This document shows positions 10,874 to 22,165 of a DNA stretch of 64,000 nt, piece after piece (positions within the stretch are counted from its first letter, which is position 1; every line of letters begins with the position of its first letter). Source of the stretch: Globodera rostochiensis (taxonomy: Eukaryota; Nematoda; Chromadorea; Rhabditida; Heteroderidae); the NCBI GenBank assembly GCA_018350325.1, contig JAEVLN010000007.1:3701804-3765803 (forward strand), read 5' to 3'. The position numbers and the translations under genes were made by a program. The notes under the pieces were generated by a model. The model did no database searches. It worked only from the letters and a program-made list of their open reading frames with translations, and was not told the DNA's origin.

Positions 10874-12320
10874 TTTTATAACAAATTCTAAAAAAAAATA
10901 GAAATTGACATCTAGGGTTTTTGATAATTACGTTATTTCGACTTCAAAAATCGAAAAGAGTTATTGTCAAAATTTTTACCCAAAAGGATAATAGATAGAG
11001 AGAGAGAGAAAGAGAGAGGCTGATTGTTAGCCAGTTCGGCAGGAGTGGGTCAAAAGGAAATTTTTTTGAATTCAGAAGCCAAAAGGCGGGGGTGGGGCAG
11101 GGGTGGGTCAAAAGTAAATTTTTGTTAAAATCGGAAAATTTTTTTTAAAAAACCGCTAGAAAGCATCTCAAAATTATCAAAAGGTTTCGACCCACTCCTG
11201 TTGATCGGTGGACGGCGAGGTGAGGCGAAAGGATTGGGGCGGGGGAGGGGGGACGGTTTTGTTGAATGGCAAAATTTGGAGGTAACACCTCACCTTTTAT
11301 ACGGGAAATCCCACCCAACCGGGCATAACAATAATGTCACCGCCTTGCACATTACGGCCCCCTCACCGTCCGTCCAAACGCCGCGCGATTTGCTCAAATC
11401 GCATCTCACGACAGCAGCATCCGTTCGCCGCACATTTTCAGAGAATGTGAATTTTGCAAATTTCCTTTCTTTTTCCATCCCATTTGACCCCCCTCCCCTC
11501 CCCTCCCCTCCGCCGCGATTGCAAGAACGACGTGCCCAGAGGCAGCGATCGCTTTGTGTGCAAAAGTGTGTCGATGAAATGCCCCGAGGACAACAAATTT
11601 AACGAATAATTAAATGCAACAAACAACGCCGGCGGGGGGGGGGGGGGGGGGTTGTGGTCAATTCCCCCCCCCCCACACACACACAGAGAATGATCCCCCC
11701 TTCACCCCCCCCCCTCAGTTCTTTCACCTCATAAATGGCCTTCAAAAAAACGATTTGAATTTGATCAGGCAAGCAAAAGCAAAGTGCATGAATTAAAGAG
11801 AGAAATCAGCAAAACCAATTAATTCAAAACTATTATTAATTGATTAAATTTTTTCCATGAATATTTCCAATCTCTAACAATGTTTCATTCTTTCCCCAAA
11901 ATTAATCAGCCCTCCGGCATTTGTTTCAATTCATCTCATTCTCATAGATCCTGTGCTGAATAAAAATCAACATTTAAGCCTTTTTTTAAATCTCGGGTTT
12001 TTGGGTCTCGAGGCTCGGGGTCAACGGCCTAGGTTCTCGAGTTTTGTTTTACTCACCAAATGCCCGATTATTGAATTTTGATTTGTTGTCCATTTATGTT
12101 AAAAGTTTTTAACATTTTTGAAAATGCAAAATGATCCAATGAGTCGAATTACTTAAGGGCATAACAAAAATATATTTTTGTGCGACTTTCGAAATGTCTT
12201 TCGTTTTCGAAAATCGAACAGAAAAAAATTCGAAAATCATTTCTTTCGACGCAGCCCTCCCCGATGCCCGGCCAATTTTGATGTCGAAATGTTGGCATTT
12301 CTGCACAATATTTTATTTTT
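10874..12320. other. Intergenic, low-complexity DNA
   Basis: Contains GAGAGA runs (10994-11020), G/C homopolymer tracts (11224-11260, 11488-11520, 11632-11720) and degenerate CTCGGGTTTTTGGGTCTCGAGG palindromes near 11990-12040. The open frame 11201-11602 is low-complexity and has no gene-like splice context. No gene is supported. Confidence 0.5.
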
Positions 12321-12325
12321 GTACA

Positions 12326-12640
12326 TTAATTGCCCTTTTGTATTGATTTAAATCAATAAAATTATACACATAAATGAATATTTTCTTGGTGAAAGAATCA
12401 TAAACAATGGAAATGTACATATTTGATGAATATGAAAAATGTAAAAATTTTAAACAATGGGCGCCTATATTTTTTATTGAATGATTTTAATAAATAATAA
12501 TCAATGCCACAATCAAACAATGCTTCAACTCACATTTTCACGTATTATATTATTAGCCTCACCCGCCGCTGTTTGGAGTAACAATATAAAAACGGAGTGA
12601 AGCAAAGCCATTCCATGCCATTCATTCAACAAATTGAATA
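12326..12640 (+). promoter_or_regulatory. Upstream region of effector-like gene A
   Basis: Contains AATATTTTCTTGGTGAAAG (12377) and, just before it, ATTGCCCTTTT. Both are shared with the regions upstream of genes B and C. It holds two ATGCCA motifs (12504-12509, 12615-12620) and a TATA-like TATAAA at 12595-12600. ATGCCA is, from memory, the 'DOG box' associated with dorsal-gland effector genes in Globodera. Confidence 0.55.
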
Positions 12641-13205
12641 AGCCCACCCCCCCCCCCCCCAATTAAATCCTTCAAATTTGTCCATTTCATTCAACAAATT
12701 AATAAGCCAACCCCCCCCCCAATTAAATCCTTCAAATTTGTCCATTTTCATTCAACAAATTAATAAGCCACCCCCCCCCCCCAATTAAATCCTTCAAATT
12801 TGTCCATTTCATTCAACAAATTAATAAGCAACCCCCCCCCCCCAATTAAATCCTTCAAATTTGTCCATTTCATTCAACAAATTAATAACCACCCCCCCCC
12901 CCAATTAAATCCTTCAAATTTGTCCATTTCATTCAACAAATTAATAACCAACCCCCCCCCCCCCCAATTAAAAGCCAACCCCCCCCCCCCCAATTAAATC
13001 CTTCAATTTGTCCATTTCATTCAACAAATTAATAAGCCAACCCCCCCCCCCCCCCAATTAAATCCTCAAATTTGTCCATTTCATTCAACAAATTAATAAG
13101 CCAACCCCCCCCCCAATTAAATCCTCAAATTTGTCCATTTCATTCAACAAATTAATAAGCCAACCCCCCCCCCCCAATTAAATCCTTCAAATTTGTCCAT
13201 TTCAT
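12640..13205. repeat. Tandem repeat of about 60 bp with poly-C spacer, upstream of effector-like gene A
   Basis: About nine units consist of AATTAAATCCTTCAAATTTG, then TCCATTTCATTCAACAAATT, AATAAGCCAA and a run of 9-15 C. One unit near 12965 is truncated. The non-C part matches the single-copy TTCCTTCAAATTTGTCCATT found upstream of the start codons of genes B (about 38012) and C (about 53414), so the array is an expansion of that leader segment. Confidence 0.9.
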
Positions 13206-13249
13206 TCAATAAATTTTGAAAAAACAGATTTTTGTGGCCCATCTCCGGA

Positions 13250-13801
13250 ATGCACATGCAATTCATCGTTGCCCTGCTGGTCGTTTTGGCATTGTGCGGA
13301 GGCTGTGCCGGAACAAAGAACAACGACTCGTGGAAGCCGCCTGTCATTGGCGGCAATGACAAACGGAATTCGTCGACCAATTTCACCAATCAAACGAAAT
13401 CGTCGAAAAGAAGTTCGTCCAAATTGAAAGGCAAAAGCTCGAGCATGGGTTACGGTGGCTTTACCATTTCAACGACGAATCCGAGCATGAGTTCCGGTGG
13501 CTTTACCATTTCAACGACGAATCCGAGCATGGGTTACGGTGGCGTTGACGCTTCGACGGTTTTAAGCCGGGGAAACAGTGGAAGTCAAACAATGAATCAA
13601 AACTCGTCTAATTACGGTGACTCTAACGTTTCAACGGTTTTGAGCCGGGAAATGAAATCGCAAGGTCAAAAGAAAGTCTACAAGAGTGGTTCAATAGAAT
13701 ACCATGATGTTGTCATGGAGCTAATCGGCTCAGAGGCTCAACAACAACAATACAAAGAGAACAAAAAGTCGTGGCTAAGCTTAAGCAACAATCAGGGCTG
13801 A
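13250..13801 (+). CDS. Effector-like gene A: secreted Ser/Thr/Gly-rich repeat protein
   Basis: Single-exon gene of 183 residues. The start ATG at 13250 aligns with gene B and is followed by the signal peptide MHMQFIVALLVVLALCGGC. The mature part is Ser/Asn/Gly-rich and basic near its start. It has two near-identical GGFTISTTNPSM blocks, a third diverged block (YGGVDASTVLSR) and a fourth (YGDSNVSTVLSR). The C-terminal part (VYKSGSIEYHDVVMELIG and a Gln run) is more ordinary. The signal peptide is shared with genes B and C, while the mature protein is unrelated in sequence. Shared promoter features suggest expression in a secretory gland. A parasitism effector is an inference and I cannot name the family. 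Confidence 0.75.
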   Translation: MHMQFIVALLVVLALCGGCAGTKNNDSWKPPVIGGNDKRNSSTNFTNQTKSSKRSSSKLKGKSSSMGYGGFTISTTNPSMSSGGFTISTTNPSMGYGGVDASTVLSRGNSGSQTMNQNSSNYGDSNVSTVLSREMKSQGQKKVYKSGSIEYHDVVMELIGSEAQQQQYKENKKSWLSLSNNQG

Positions 13802-13929
13802 GACTACCGGTATGTGATGCCGTGCAATTCTTTTTTGCTTTCGGATTTCCTCTTTTTGGTTTTTTAAAGTTTTGCTTTTCCTATTTCACTTTCTTTTCGC
13901 ATTGTTTTGAAAACATAAAGTCTATACAT

Positions 13930-14017
13930 TAGAGCCCGGAGCGGGAACGGGATTCCCGTCCCGTACTTTTTGAAAAGCCCGTTACCGTTTCCGGAAATTT
14001 TATCTTACCGGGCTCTA
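13930..14017. mobile_element. Short hAT-like MITE, TAGAGCCCGG family
   Basis: An 88-bp element begins TAGAGCCCGG and ends CCGGGCTCTA, flanked by the exact 8-bp duplication CTATACAT (13922-13929 and 14018-14025). The interior is a GGGAACGGGATTCCCG palindrome. It sits about 130 bp downstream of effector-like gene A. Confidence 0.9.
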
Positions 14018-14189
14018 CTATACATACAACATATTTATGTTTTTTTTTTGATCTATCGAGCTTAAAAATGTTGTTGAAACATATTTTCTGCGGTCAATAT
14101 TTGCGAATTCGAATCCCTAACCCGAACAATTGTCGGGACAAAAATTTGTGTCGAAGTCTTATGCCTAACCAAAAAGAAAATGGTAAAAT

Positions 14190-14622
14190 TTAGGCGTCGC
14201 CGAGAGGACAAAATGAAAACTCTTACGATTTTATTAAGAAAACATGTCCAATTTCGATAACTAAAATGGTGAAAAAAAGTACTTAGGGTGCCAACTAAGT
14301 TTTGATACCCGATTTTTTTTTAATAAAAATTTATTTTTTAAAATTCAACACAAACACAATCACGACTCAAAATAAGCACCATTATTATCGATAAAATGTT
14401 GCCTTTTTTCTGGATATATTTTTGTCCCCTGTCTTTTGAATGGAGCTGAGCTGTGAGCCAAAAACCAAATTTTGCTTCTTTTGAACTTGGTCTGTTTGGG
14501 ACTCAATTTTTCTTTTACAATCAAATATTAGCGGTAAATGAAGTTTTGGATAGTGAATAGATGGGAGAAGCTTCAGACAATAAGGTCTTTTGGTTAACAG
14601 TTTAACCACTGAGCCACGTGAT
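14190..14622 (-). repeat. tRNA-derived (SINE-like) repeat, second copy within 54.3-54.7 kb
   Basis: Read on the minus strand, it starts near 14618 with GGCTCAGTGGTTAAACTG (tRNA-like A box), then TTAACCAAAAGACCTTATTG. It extends to the 14190-14290 segment (CTTAATAAAATCG, CATTTAGTTATCG type), and the same blocks recur in order at 54303-54720 on the plus strand. The 54-kb copy also keeps a B-box-like GGTTCGAGTCC, so a Pol III-derived SINE head is likely. Confidence 0.65.
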
Positions 14623-14630
14623 GTTATGAA

Positions 14631-15184
14631 TAGGGCTGCGATTTATATGGATAAAAAATCTCGAAATATGGCCATAAAATATGGATCAAAAATTGCAAAA
14701 TATGGACCAAAATATGGACGAAATATGGGGAAAAATTTTTTCAAATATAGCAAAAAATGGGCAAGATTTTCCTAATTGAAGTAATAAGAGAAATTAAAAT
14801 TTTTATATGTAAATTAAAGGCATTTCAGAAAAATTTTTTGAAAATAAGCAGAATTTTAAAAATTTTCAATTTTTATGGTGGAGAATTTTTAGTCACGAAA
14901 AAGTCATTTTTTATGGGTGCATTTTTTGAAATTTTGAAAAAGTCGATCCTTAGGGGTGCATTTTTCGTTTTTATTGCATTTTGTTAAGGAATTTTTGAAA
15001 AAAGGGCGAAATATGGAAAAAATATGGAATATGGATAAAAATCGCGAAATATGGAAAAATATTGAAAATATGGATTATAAAAAGGGCTCTAGAAGCTCCA
15101 ACCAAAGCTAAAAACACTATTTATGGCATTTATACGCTGTTCCGAGTGCGCAAAAAATGGATTTCCATATAAATCGCAGCCCTA
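14631..15184. mobile_element. hAT-like non-autonomous element, TAGGGCTGCG family
   Basis: A 554-bp element begins TAGGGCTGCGATTTATATGG and ends in its inverted complement (15165-15184). It is flanked by the exact 8-bp duplication GTTATGAA (14623-14630 and 15185-15192). The interior is made of diverged AAATATGGA repeats. No transposase frame is present. It inserted at the edge of the SINE-like repeat described at 14190-14622. Confidence 0.9.
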
Positions 15185-15192
15185 GTTATGAA

Positions 15193-16035
15193 TAAAAGTT
15201 GAAAAATCCAAATATATTACCAATTTTTCCATTCCGTACTTTTTTCGGTACTCAAATTTTGTTCGGTCTTTCGAAATCCAAGAGAAATTCTTTGAATTTT
15301 TTATAAAGAGAGATACAATAAGTATGTACAGTATGTAGAATATAAAGTGGCATATTTTCCATGATCATAATTAAATATTTTTTCTTATACAATAAATTGA
15401 ATAAAATGTGTTTGGGTATTTTTTTTAGAACTCGCTGTTCAACCTGCTGGTAAATGCTTACACATACAAATTTATTTATTGATCAAATTGTGAGCATTAA
15501 AAAATAAATGATCTTGCCTCACTATCAGTGGCTATTCAATTACTTTGGATTTAGAGTTTTTTTTAAAATTGTGACCTAAAAATGGGTTCTCATATACCTA
15601 ATTTGTCATCCACCCATTCATTAATTGTCATTTTCTGGGTCAGCATTTTGCCCGAAGCATTTTCATGAGAATCAAAGAAATGGCATTTGCCGAACATTCG
15701 GAGTCTCTCAACGATCAGTGAGCGATTAACATTAAACGGGGCTCCAATTTATATTATGGGAAAATCCAATGCCAAAAATGAGATTGTTTAAAGCCCTTGG
15801 AGTCCATTTTTATCGTCATATTTTCCATGTTCCCAGGGTTTGTCCATATTCCAAACTTGTGTTCATATTTCTAATACCTATTTTCAAAAAATTCTTTGAC
15901 AAAAATGTAATTAAAATTAATAATGACTCCCCTCAAAATCACTTTTTCAATAACCAAAAATGCATTTTTGAGAAATGACATTTTTTTAGAGGTTGTCTTG
16001 GCTTCCTTACATTATCCAACGAAAAGCCCAGGAAA
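15193..16035. other. Intergenic between hAT-like element and F-box-like gene
   Basis: AT-rich. A possible tiny exon at about 15429-15449 (NSLFNLL, TTTTTTAG acceptor and GTAAAT donor) and a short frame at 15665-15721 were seen but could not be linked to a gene. A degenerate ATTTATATTATGG repeat lies near 15750. Confidence 0.4.
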
Positions 16036-18496
16036 ATGTCGGACAATCCGAGCGAAGTGGCAAAACAATTCAAAGAAATGTGAGTTTTTAATTCGAATTT
16101 TTTATTAAAAAGATTAAACTATGCTTTAATAATTAGTTGCCTTTTTTAGGGCCACATTTTAAGCATTTGGGGCGGCGAGCGTAAAGGCGCGGCCGAGAAC
16201 AAATCTTGGATTTATTAACAAAAAAAAATTAGCACGAAAATTGTGATTTTCATTAAAGCTCGGGCTGTACCGAAGCCGTATTTATTCGGACCCGGTAATT
16301 CTGATCCGGGAGTTTTTGGAATACCCCCCGGATTTTTTTACCCGGTCCGGATCCGAGAGAAATGAGAAAATTTGGGTACCCGGGCCCGGTTTTTTTTTTT
16401 TAAATTCCTAGCTCATTTTCATAAGTGAATATTTTTGTCTTTGTCCAAATGACGGGCTCTATTTATCGGCCATTTTATTTTTTGTAGTTTCATTTGTGCC
16501 GACGTTTTGTTTGGAGTGTTCACATTTTGTGGCCCTTTTGAACTCGGACTGAAAGTTGCGTTGATCAGCGATCGATTTGATCGTTTGGTGGACGCGCATT
16601 TCAAATCGAAAGAATGGTCGTTGGGTCAGTTGGACATTCGTCGCACAACCAACCGAAAGGGCGCTGAAATTGTCAAATACTTTGACAACGATCATGATGT
16701 CGAGCGTCGGGAGCAAATCCCCCAAAATCCGCTTCCAGACAACGTGATCGGATTTAAAGGCATTCGACTATGGTCATTCATTTGCATCCTTTTAAATTAG
16801 TTGGTTTTTACTAGTTGGCCGGGATCGGGATTTTTAGGAAAATCGGGACCGGGTTTGTGAAAGCCAGGATCGGATTCGGAACCAGCATGTTGAACGGGAT
16901 TTCGCTTTTTCAAAACACCGTAAATGTTTAGAAAAGTCGGCACAAATCATTCACACAGTCGGAGACCTGAACCCACACCTACCCACACTTAAACTGCATC
17001 CACCACTCACCAAAGTGCAGGCCTATGTTCAAAAATCCCATTCTTAGTGGTGCATTTTTATTTTGCTTAATCCCGACCCTACCGGATTCGGAATTATGAC
17101 CTTTCAAAATGCAAAAATTGAAGCGATTATAGCCCCTCAAAGTTGACAAAACCATAGGGGGGACTCTTTTGGTCAAAGTTGCGGCAAATATTTTATTGCA
17201 AAGAATTGTCTGAAAATATGTTAAAACTGAGTTCACAAAATTTTTTGTAGATTCGTGCTTTTAGAGGCCGGAGTGGATAGGTATATTATTTAATTAGATT
17301 TTGATTTATGGCCTCGTATTGTGTAGAAATTTCTACTTTCTAGTTACACCGACCAAAGTGTCATCGAGTTTCTTCAAAGCATCCGCCGACTTTTCGACTC
17401 CAAATTGATCAATCTTGTCATTAACATGAGCTGTCGCAAAACACGCAGTTGGGCGATTATTTGGCACCGGATTTGGCCGTTGATCAACGACAACATTTGT
17501 GCCCTTTTTTTGTGCCTCTCCATTTTGAAGCTTTTGCGCAAATTCTCTCCGACCGTTCTGCGCAATTGCGCTAAACTCCGTGTGGTCCATTCCGTCGACA
17601 TTTTCGATTTTCCCAAATTCCCGGCCGATGACAGTGCCGGCGCTTCTTCTGGCCAAGCTTTGGCCAAATGGTTGTACACGCCCCGCGGGGATGGACTTCC
17701 GAAAGTGTTGCGTTGCTTTTACTCTTGGACGGGAGTGCAAGGAGTGAAAGAGGTATTTTTATTTAAATTTTATTGGATTTTCTCCGCTTTATTCCTTTAC
17801 ATTTTATAACTTTTTAAGCATCACTTCAACTGTTCCGGCCAATTTCATCATTTGCCTTTTGTATGGCGCTAATTGTTCTTATCGTGAGCCATTTGAACTG
17901 CGGAACAATTTGACGGGGGAGCAATTGCTGTTGCGACGCATTCTCGAACAAAAATGGCTGTTGGTTTGTTGTCCAATTGAGCGCGACGATGCCAAATGGG
18001 CCAAGTGGGAGCAGGAGGCAGTGGAGTGGGATTGGCGCCGTCTGGTGGAGCGCGTGTTCATTCACTGCATCAACGACAGTGACAACGGCGACGACGGGTT
18101 CGGGATGAATTTGGATTAGGGGTCCTCATGGACTGGAGCAACGTCCCCCCCCCGGGCGACTTACGGCGCCTTTCAAACATCATAACTCCTTTCTTTGACA
18201 AAAAACCCTATAAATTTTGGTTTCGAAGTTGCGGTTAACCGATCGTTCGGCTTCGACCAACAACCCTACCTCATGAATACAAATGTTGATTATCCGTGTC
18301 CGGATATTTATTCGAAAATTGATCACATTATCCCATAGTCTGAGAATGTCTTCGATCAAAATTCCATTTCATCCGTATCTGGATATATCCGTGACCACCC
18401 CTGATTTGGACAGCAACATTTGCCCCCCTCTCATTAAGTTAATTAATTTTTAGATTGCTTGACGCAAACGAAGGTCCACGCAAGCCAAAAAAATGA
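16036..18496 (+). CDS. F-box-like protein of an expanded nematode family, reading frame broken at one junction
   Basis: Exons: 16036-16079 ([15 protein letters not shown]), 16488-16772, 17344-17752, 17819-18097, 18454-18496. The N-terminal part ([20 protein letters not shown], then [20 protein letters not shown]) looks F-box-like, suggesting a ubiquitin-ligase adaptor. The rest ([74 protein letters not shown]) matches, from memory, a large multicopy family in cyst nematodes. Exons 1 to 3 and 4 to 5 join in phase. Exon 3 ends in phase 0, but exon 4 must be read from phase 2, so one net base is wrong at the 3-4 junction. This is either a recent pseudogene, a sequence error or an unseen splice alternative. 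Confidence 0.7.
16805..17100. repeat. Repeat in intron 2 of the F-box-like gene
   Basis: Contains GGGATCGGGATTTTTAGG palindromic material and, read on the minus strand, GGTGAGTGGTGGATGCAG followed by GGTTCAGGTCTCCGACTGTG. The second block closely resembles segments at 40050-40115 and 54395-54435, which lie inside hAT-like elements. Confidence 0.55.
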
Positions 18497-19378
18497 ATGA
18501 GCCGCGAAGGACGAGCGGAATTTGCACAGAAATTCAAAATAAGAATTTTCCCATTTTGATGAATGCATTTTAATTTGGCGCCAATTGATCCTTTTGGCAT
18601 TGTTAAAAGTCCTCCCCCAACTTCTTCTATAAATATTTTCTTTTTGCTCAATTTGAATGGACTTAATGAGGTTGAAGCTATTAACAAAAAAAATGATTGG
18701 AATCTTTTCGTTTTAGGAAAGATCAAAAAATTGAACAAAAATTTAGGGTTGCTCTCCGATGGGGCGGCGGCATATCGAGGGTCGGAGGTGAGGCCCAAAA
18801 ATGTCGGGAGCAACTCCAAACATTTTTTATAAGCAAAAAATTGCAAAGAAATAATGATTTTTTAAAAATAGTTTGAACTTTGAACTCAGTTATAAAGTTG
18901 ATTAAAAATATTTTAAACTGTTGAAATTTTTGAAACAAACATTACAAATTTGGCGATTTTAAATTAATTCCGTTTAAGCGTAAAATGAAGTTTGGATGGT
19001 CCAGGCAAAAAATTATTTATTTATTTCATGCTGTTCATGGAAATCTGCGAATTATTCTGAGTTTAGATGGATTTGTGTGTACAAAAATTTTTGTGGACTA
19101 TTTGGTTGATAATTTTATAAGTTTAAATTTTTAAAAAAAGTAATTGCCAATTTATTAATTTCTTAACACTTCAGAATGACCAAAACTCTATTGACCCGAT
19201 CGTCGTCCAATCGCAAGAAAATAAAATTCACAGATTTTATTAATAATAAAAGTTTGTGATATTGTATGTCTTCTGTAACGCCTTTGATTGGAGGAAGGGC
19301 GGAATGAAATCATTATGAATTTGAATTTATGACGCTTCTCAAATGCTTCTTCGTCGTCGTATTCTGTGTGCCATCTCT
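18497..19378. other. Intergenic, no gene recognised
   Basis: AT-rich. A short segment at 18746-18822 (AGGGTTGCTCTCCGATGG to GGGAGCAACTCC) has near-inverted ends and internal similarity to the boundaries of the minisatellites at 1.86 kb and 20.8 kb, so it is probably the unexpanded form of that element. Confidence 0.5.
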
Positions 19379-20171
19379 TCAATCGGCCGGGGTGGAGGAC
19401 AATTCGTCGTTGGCACCGGTCGTCATGCCATTCTCTTCGGAGGACGATTCGTTTTTGGCACCGCCCGTGCCATTCACTTCAGAGGACGATTCGTTTTTGG
19501 CACCGCCCGTGCCATTCACTTCAGAGGACGATTCGTTTTTGGCACCGCCCGTGCCATTCACTTCAGAGGACGATTCGTTTTTGGCACCGCCCGTGCCAGT
19601 CTCCGGCGGGTTGTTGGGCTTCTGGACGTTTTTCAGCAGTGGCTTTTTCAGTTCAATTTTCGCCTTGTTGCATAAGCCTTCGTGGCAAAGTTCGCATTTG
19701 GGAGTGCCACCATCGTTGGCACAAATTGGGTCCAAGTCGCTGTGAGTGCATTTGCCACTGTCCGGAACGCATGAGTTGACGACAAATATCTGGTCACCAT
19801 TTTCTGCCACAAAATTATTCAAAAATTTATATACCCAACATTTTAAAACAGTTTTTCCAACCATCAATGCACGAGTACGTCTGGCACCCGTCAAAATATG
19901 CAGGGCAATCACGTTCGTCCAGTTCAAGTCCCTCCCAGACGTCGGAGGTGCCCCACTGTTGCATTTTGCGAAACATGTCCACGGACGGAGTGCCACGATG
20001 GCGAAGGGCATAGTAACAGTTGTCAGCTGCAAAAATAAATATTTTAAAAATTAGTTTTAATTATTAATGAAAATCATTACCTTTATGGTCCCAGAAGCTC
20101 CCCTGATCCCAAAAGTTCCCCAAATTGGGATCAACAAACGCAACGAGAAGGATGACCAACAGGGCAATCAT
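19379..20171 (-). CDS. Secreted Ly6/three-finger-like protein with repeat tail (member 1)
   Basis: Three minus-strand exons: 20171-20081, 20026-19862, 19803-19379. Phases agree and give 226 residues. The signal peptide is MIALLVILLVAFVDPNLG. The Cys-rich domain runs NCYYALRH, CPAYFDGCQTYSCIDENG, NSCVPDSGKC, PICANDGG, CELCHEGLCN. The closing CxxC...LCN pattern is the hallmark of three-finger (LU) folds. The tail holds four near-perfect 14-residue repeats (NGTGGAKNESSSEV) rich in potential N-glycosylation sites (NES). No hydrophobic GPI signal is seen at the C-terminus, unlike member 2 at 48.8 kb. The role is unknown; an extracellular ligand or receptor modulator is possible. Confidence 0.8.
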
Positions 20172-20779
20172 TGATTAGAAATTGGGGTAAAATGGGGGTA
20201 ATTTTTTGGGAAAGAATTCTTTGGATTTCTTTTCTGAATCTAAATTAAAGAAGTCGGAATTGTACATATTATTATAATTAATAAATCTTACAAAAGAATA
20301 TAATATTGCAAAAAATCTCAAAAATTTGGAATTCGAGGCCATAAAATGTTTTAAAATGTAAGTGAAATCTGATGGGGGGCGGGAGCGCCGATGAAAGCCG
20401 ACCAAATGAACAAAATAGGCGATTTGAGAAACAAAAATAATGAAGCCAAAGTGGCAACTTTGCCTATTTATACGCAAAATCTTCTCACAAAAGCAAAAAA
20501 AAAATGTTTTAACGTTTTTAAGCTTTGAATGATTCACCAAACAAATTCAAAAATGTTAACAAAAATCTGATGGACGCACGAAAGTTGATGAAGATGGAAC
20601 CATCCAACATGAATAGGCTTATTTTTGAGAAGAAAAAACGATGAAGCCGTTGTAAATGATTCATCAAACAGAAAATGAAAGGATTTGATATACAAAAATA
20701 AATATTTTTGAGGAAAACGTTTATTTTCGAGCAACGATCAAATAGCGAAAAAAAAGCTAATGGAATCTTTTTGGTTTAT
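20172..20779. other. Upstream region of Ly6 member 1, no gene
   Basis: AT-rich. A duplicated block occurs: AAATCTGATGG with CGCCGATGAAAGCCGACC (20367-20410) and AAAAATCTGATGGACGCACG with AAAGTTGATG (20563-20600). Both are followed by a sequence ending AACAAAAATAATGAAGCC or AAAAACGATGAAGCC. It probably contains the promoter of the minus-strand Ly6 gene, but no clear TATA box was chosen. Confidence 0.4.
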
Positions 20780-22165
20780 CGGGGTTCTTCGGGGACAACA
20801 TTATGTCGGGGAGGGGGGGGGGGTCTTCGGGGATACATGTCGGGGGGGGGGGGGAGGGGTTTCGGGGACTACATCATGTCGGGGGGGGGGGAGGTCTTCG
20901 GGGACTACATGTCGGGGCGGGGGGTCTTCGGGGACTACATGTCGGGGGGGGGGGAGGGGTCTTCGGGGACTACATGTCGGGGGGGGGGGTCTTCGGGGAC
21001 TACATGTCGGGGGGGGGGGAGGGGTCTTCGGGGACTAATGTCGGGGGGGGGGGGTCTTCAGCGACTACATGTCGGGGGGGGGGGGTCTTCGGGGACACAT
21101 GTCGGGGCGGGGGGGTCTTCGGGGACTACATGTCGGGGGGGGGGGAGGGGTCTTCGGGACTACATGTCGGGGGGGGGGGTCTTCAGGGACTACATGTCGG
21201 GGGGGGGGGGTCTTGGGGACTACATGTCGGGGGGGGGGGGGTCTTCGGGGACTACATGTCGTGGGGGAAGGGGCTTCGGGGACTATATGTCGGGGGGGGG
21301 GGGGGGGTCGGGGTTCTTCGGGGACAACATGTTGTCGGGGAGGGGGGGAGGGGGGGGGGGGGGGAGGGGTCTTCGGGGACTACATGTCGTGGGGGGGGAG
21401 GGGTCTTCGGGACTACATGTCGGGGGGGGGGGTCTTCGGGGACTACATGTGGGGCGGGGGGGTCTTCGGGGACTACATGTCGGGGGGGGGCGGGGGAGGG
21501 GTCTTCGGGACTACATGTCGGGGGGGGGGTCTTCGGGGACTACATGTCGGGGGGGGGGGGTCTTCGGGACTACATGTCGGGGGGGGGGATCTTCGGGGAC
21601 TACATGTCGGGGGGGGGGGGGTCTTCGGGACTACATGTCGTGGGGGAAGGGGTCTTCGGGGACTATATGTCGGGGGGGGGGGGTCGGGTTCTTCGGGGAC
21701 AACATGTATGTCGGGGAGGGGGGGGGGGTCTTCGGGGACTACATGCGTGGGTGGGGGGAGGGGTCTTCGGGACTACATGTCGGGGGGGGGGGGGGGTCTT
21801 CGGGACTACATGTCGTGGGGGGGGGGGGGGTCGGGGTTCTTCGGGGACAACATGTATGTCGGGAGGGGGGGGGGGGTCTTCGGGGACTACATGTCGGGGC
21901 GGGGGGGTCTTCGGGGACTACAGTCGGGGGGGGGGAGGGGTCTTCGGGGACTACATGTCGGGGGGGGGGGTCTTCGGGGACACATGTCGGGGGGGGGGGA
22001 GGGGTCTTCGGGGACTACATGTCGGGGGGGGGGGAGTCTTGGGGACTACATGTCGGGGGGGGGGGGGTCTTCGGGGACTACATGTCGGGGGGGGGGGTCG
22101 GGTCTTCGGGGACGACATGTCGGGGGGGGGGGGGGGGGGTCGGGGACGACATGCCAGGGCCGGAG
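20780..22165. repeat. G-rich minisatellite (GGGGACTACATGTCGGGGGG)
   Basis: Roughly 40 irregular units of 27-50 bp are built from TCTTCGGGGACTACATGTCG followed by a run of 8-16 G, sometimes split by a single A. Strong strand bias: nearly all G on the plus strand. It ends in GGAGGTGAGTCCCAAAATG, also seen at 18787. The three long overlapping frames across it result from the repeat. The G runs could form quadruplexes. Confidence 0.95.

Noticed and set aside
11201..11602. 133-residue frame (MIGGRRGEAKGLGRGRG...)
   Set aside because: Low-complexity, lies over homopolymer tracts, no family or splice evidence; an antisense frame is equally open.
12640..13205. Regularly spaced repeats resembling a CRISPR array
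   Set aside because: Direct repeats without unique spacers, in a nematode genome, derived from a gene leader.
15429..15721. Small exon-like pieces (NSLFNLL; MRIKEMAFAEHSESLNDQ)
   Set aside because: Too short to assign and not linkable to a gene; resemblance to the receptor LBD C-terminus is weak.
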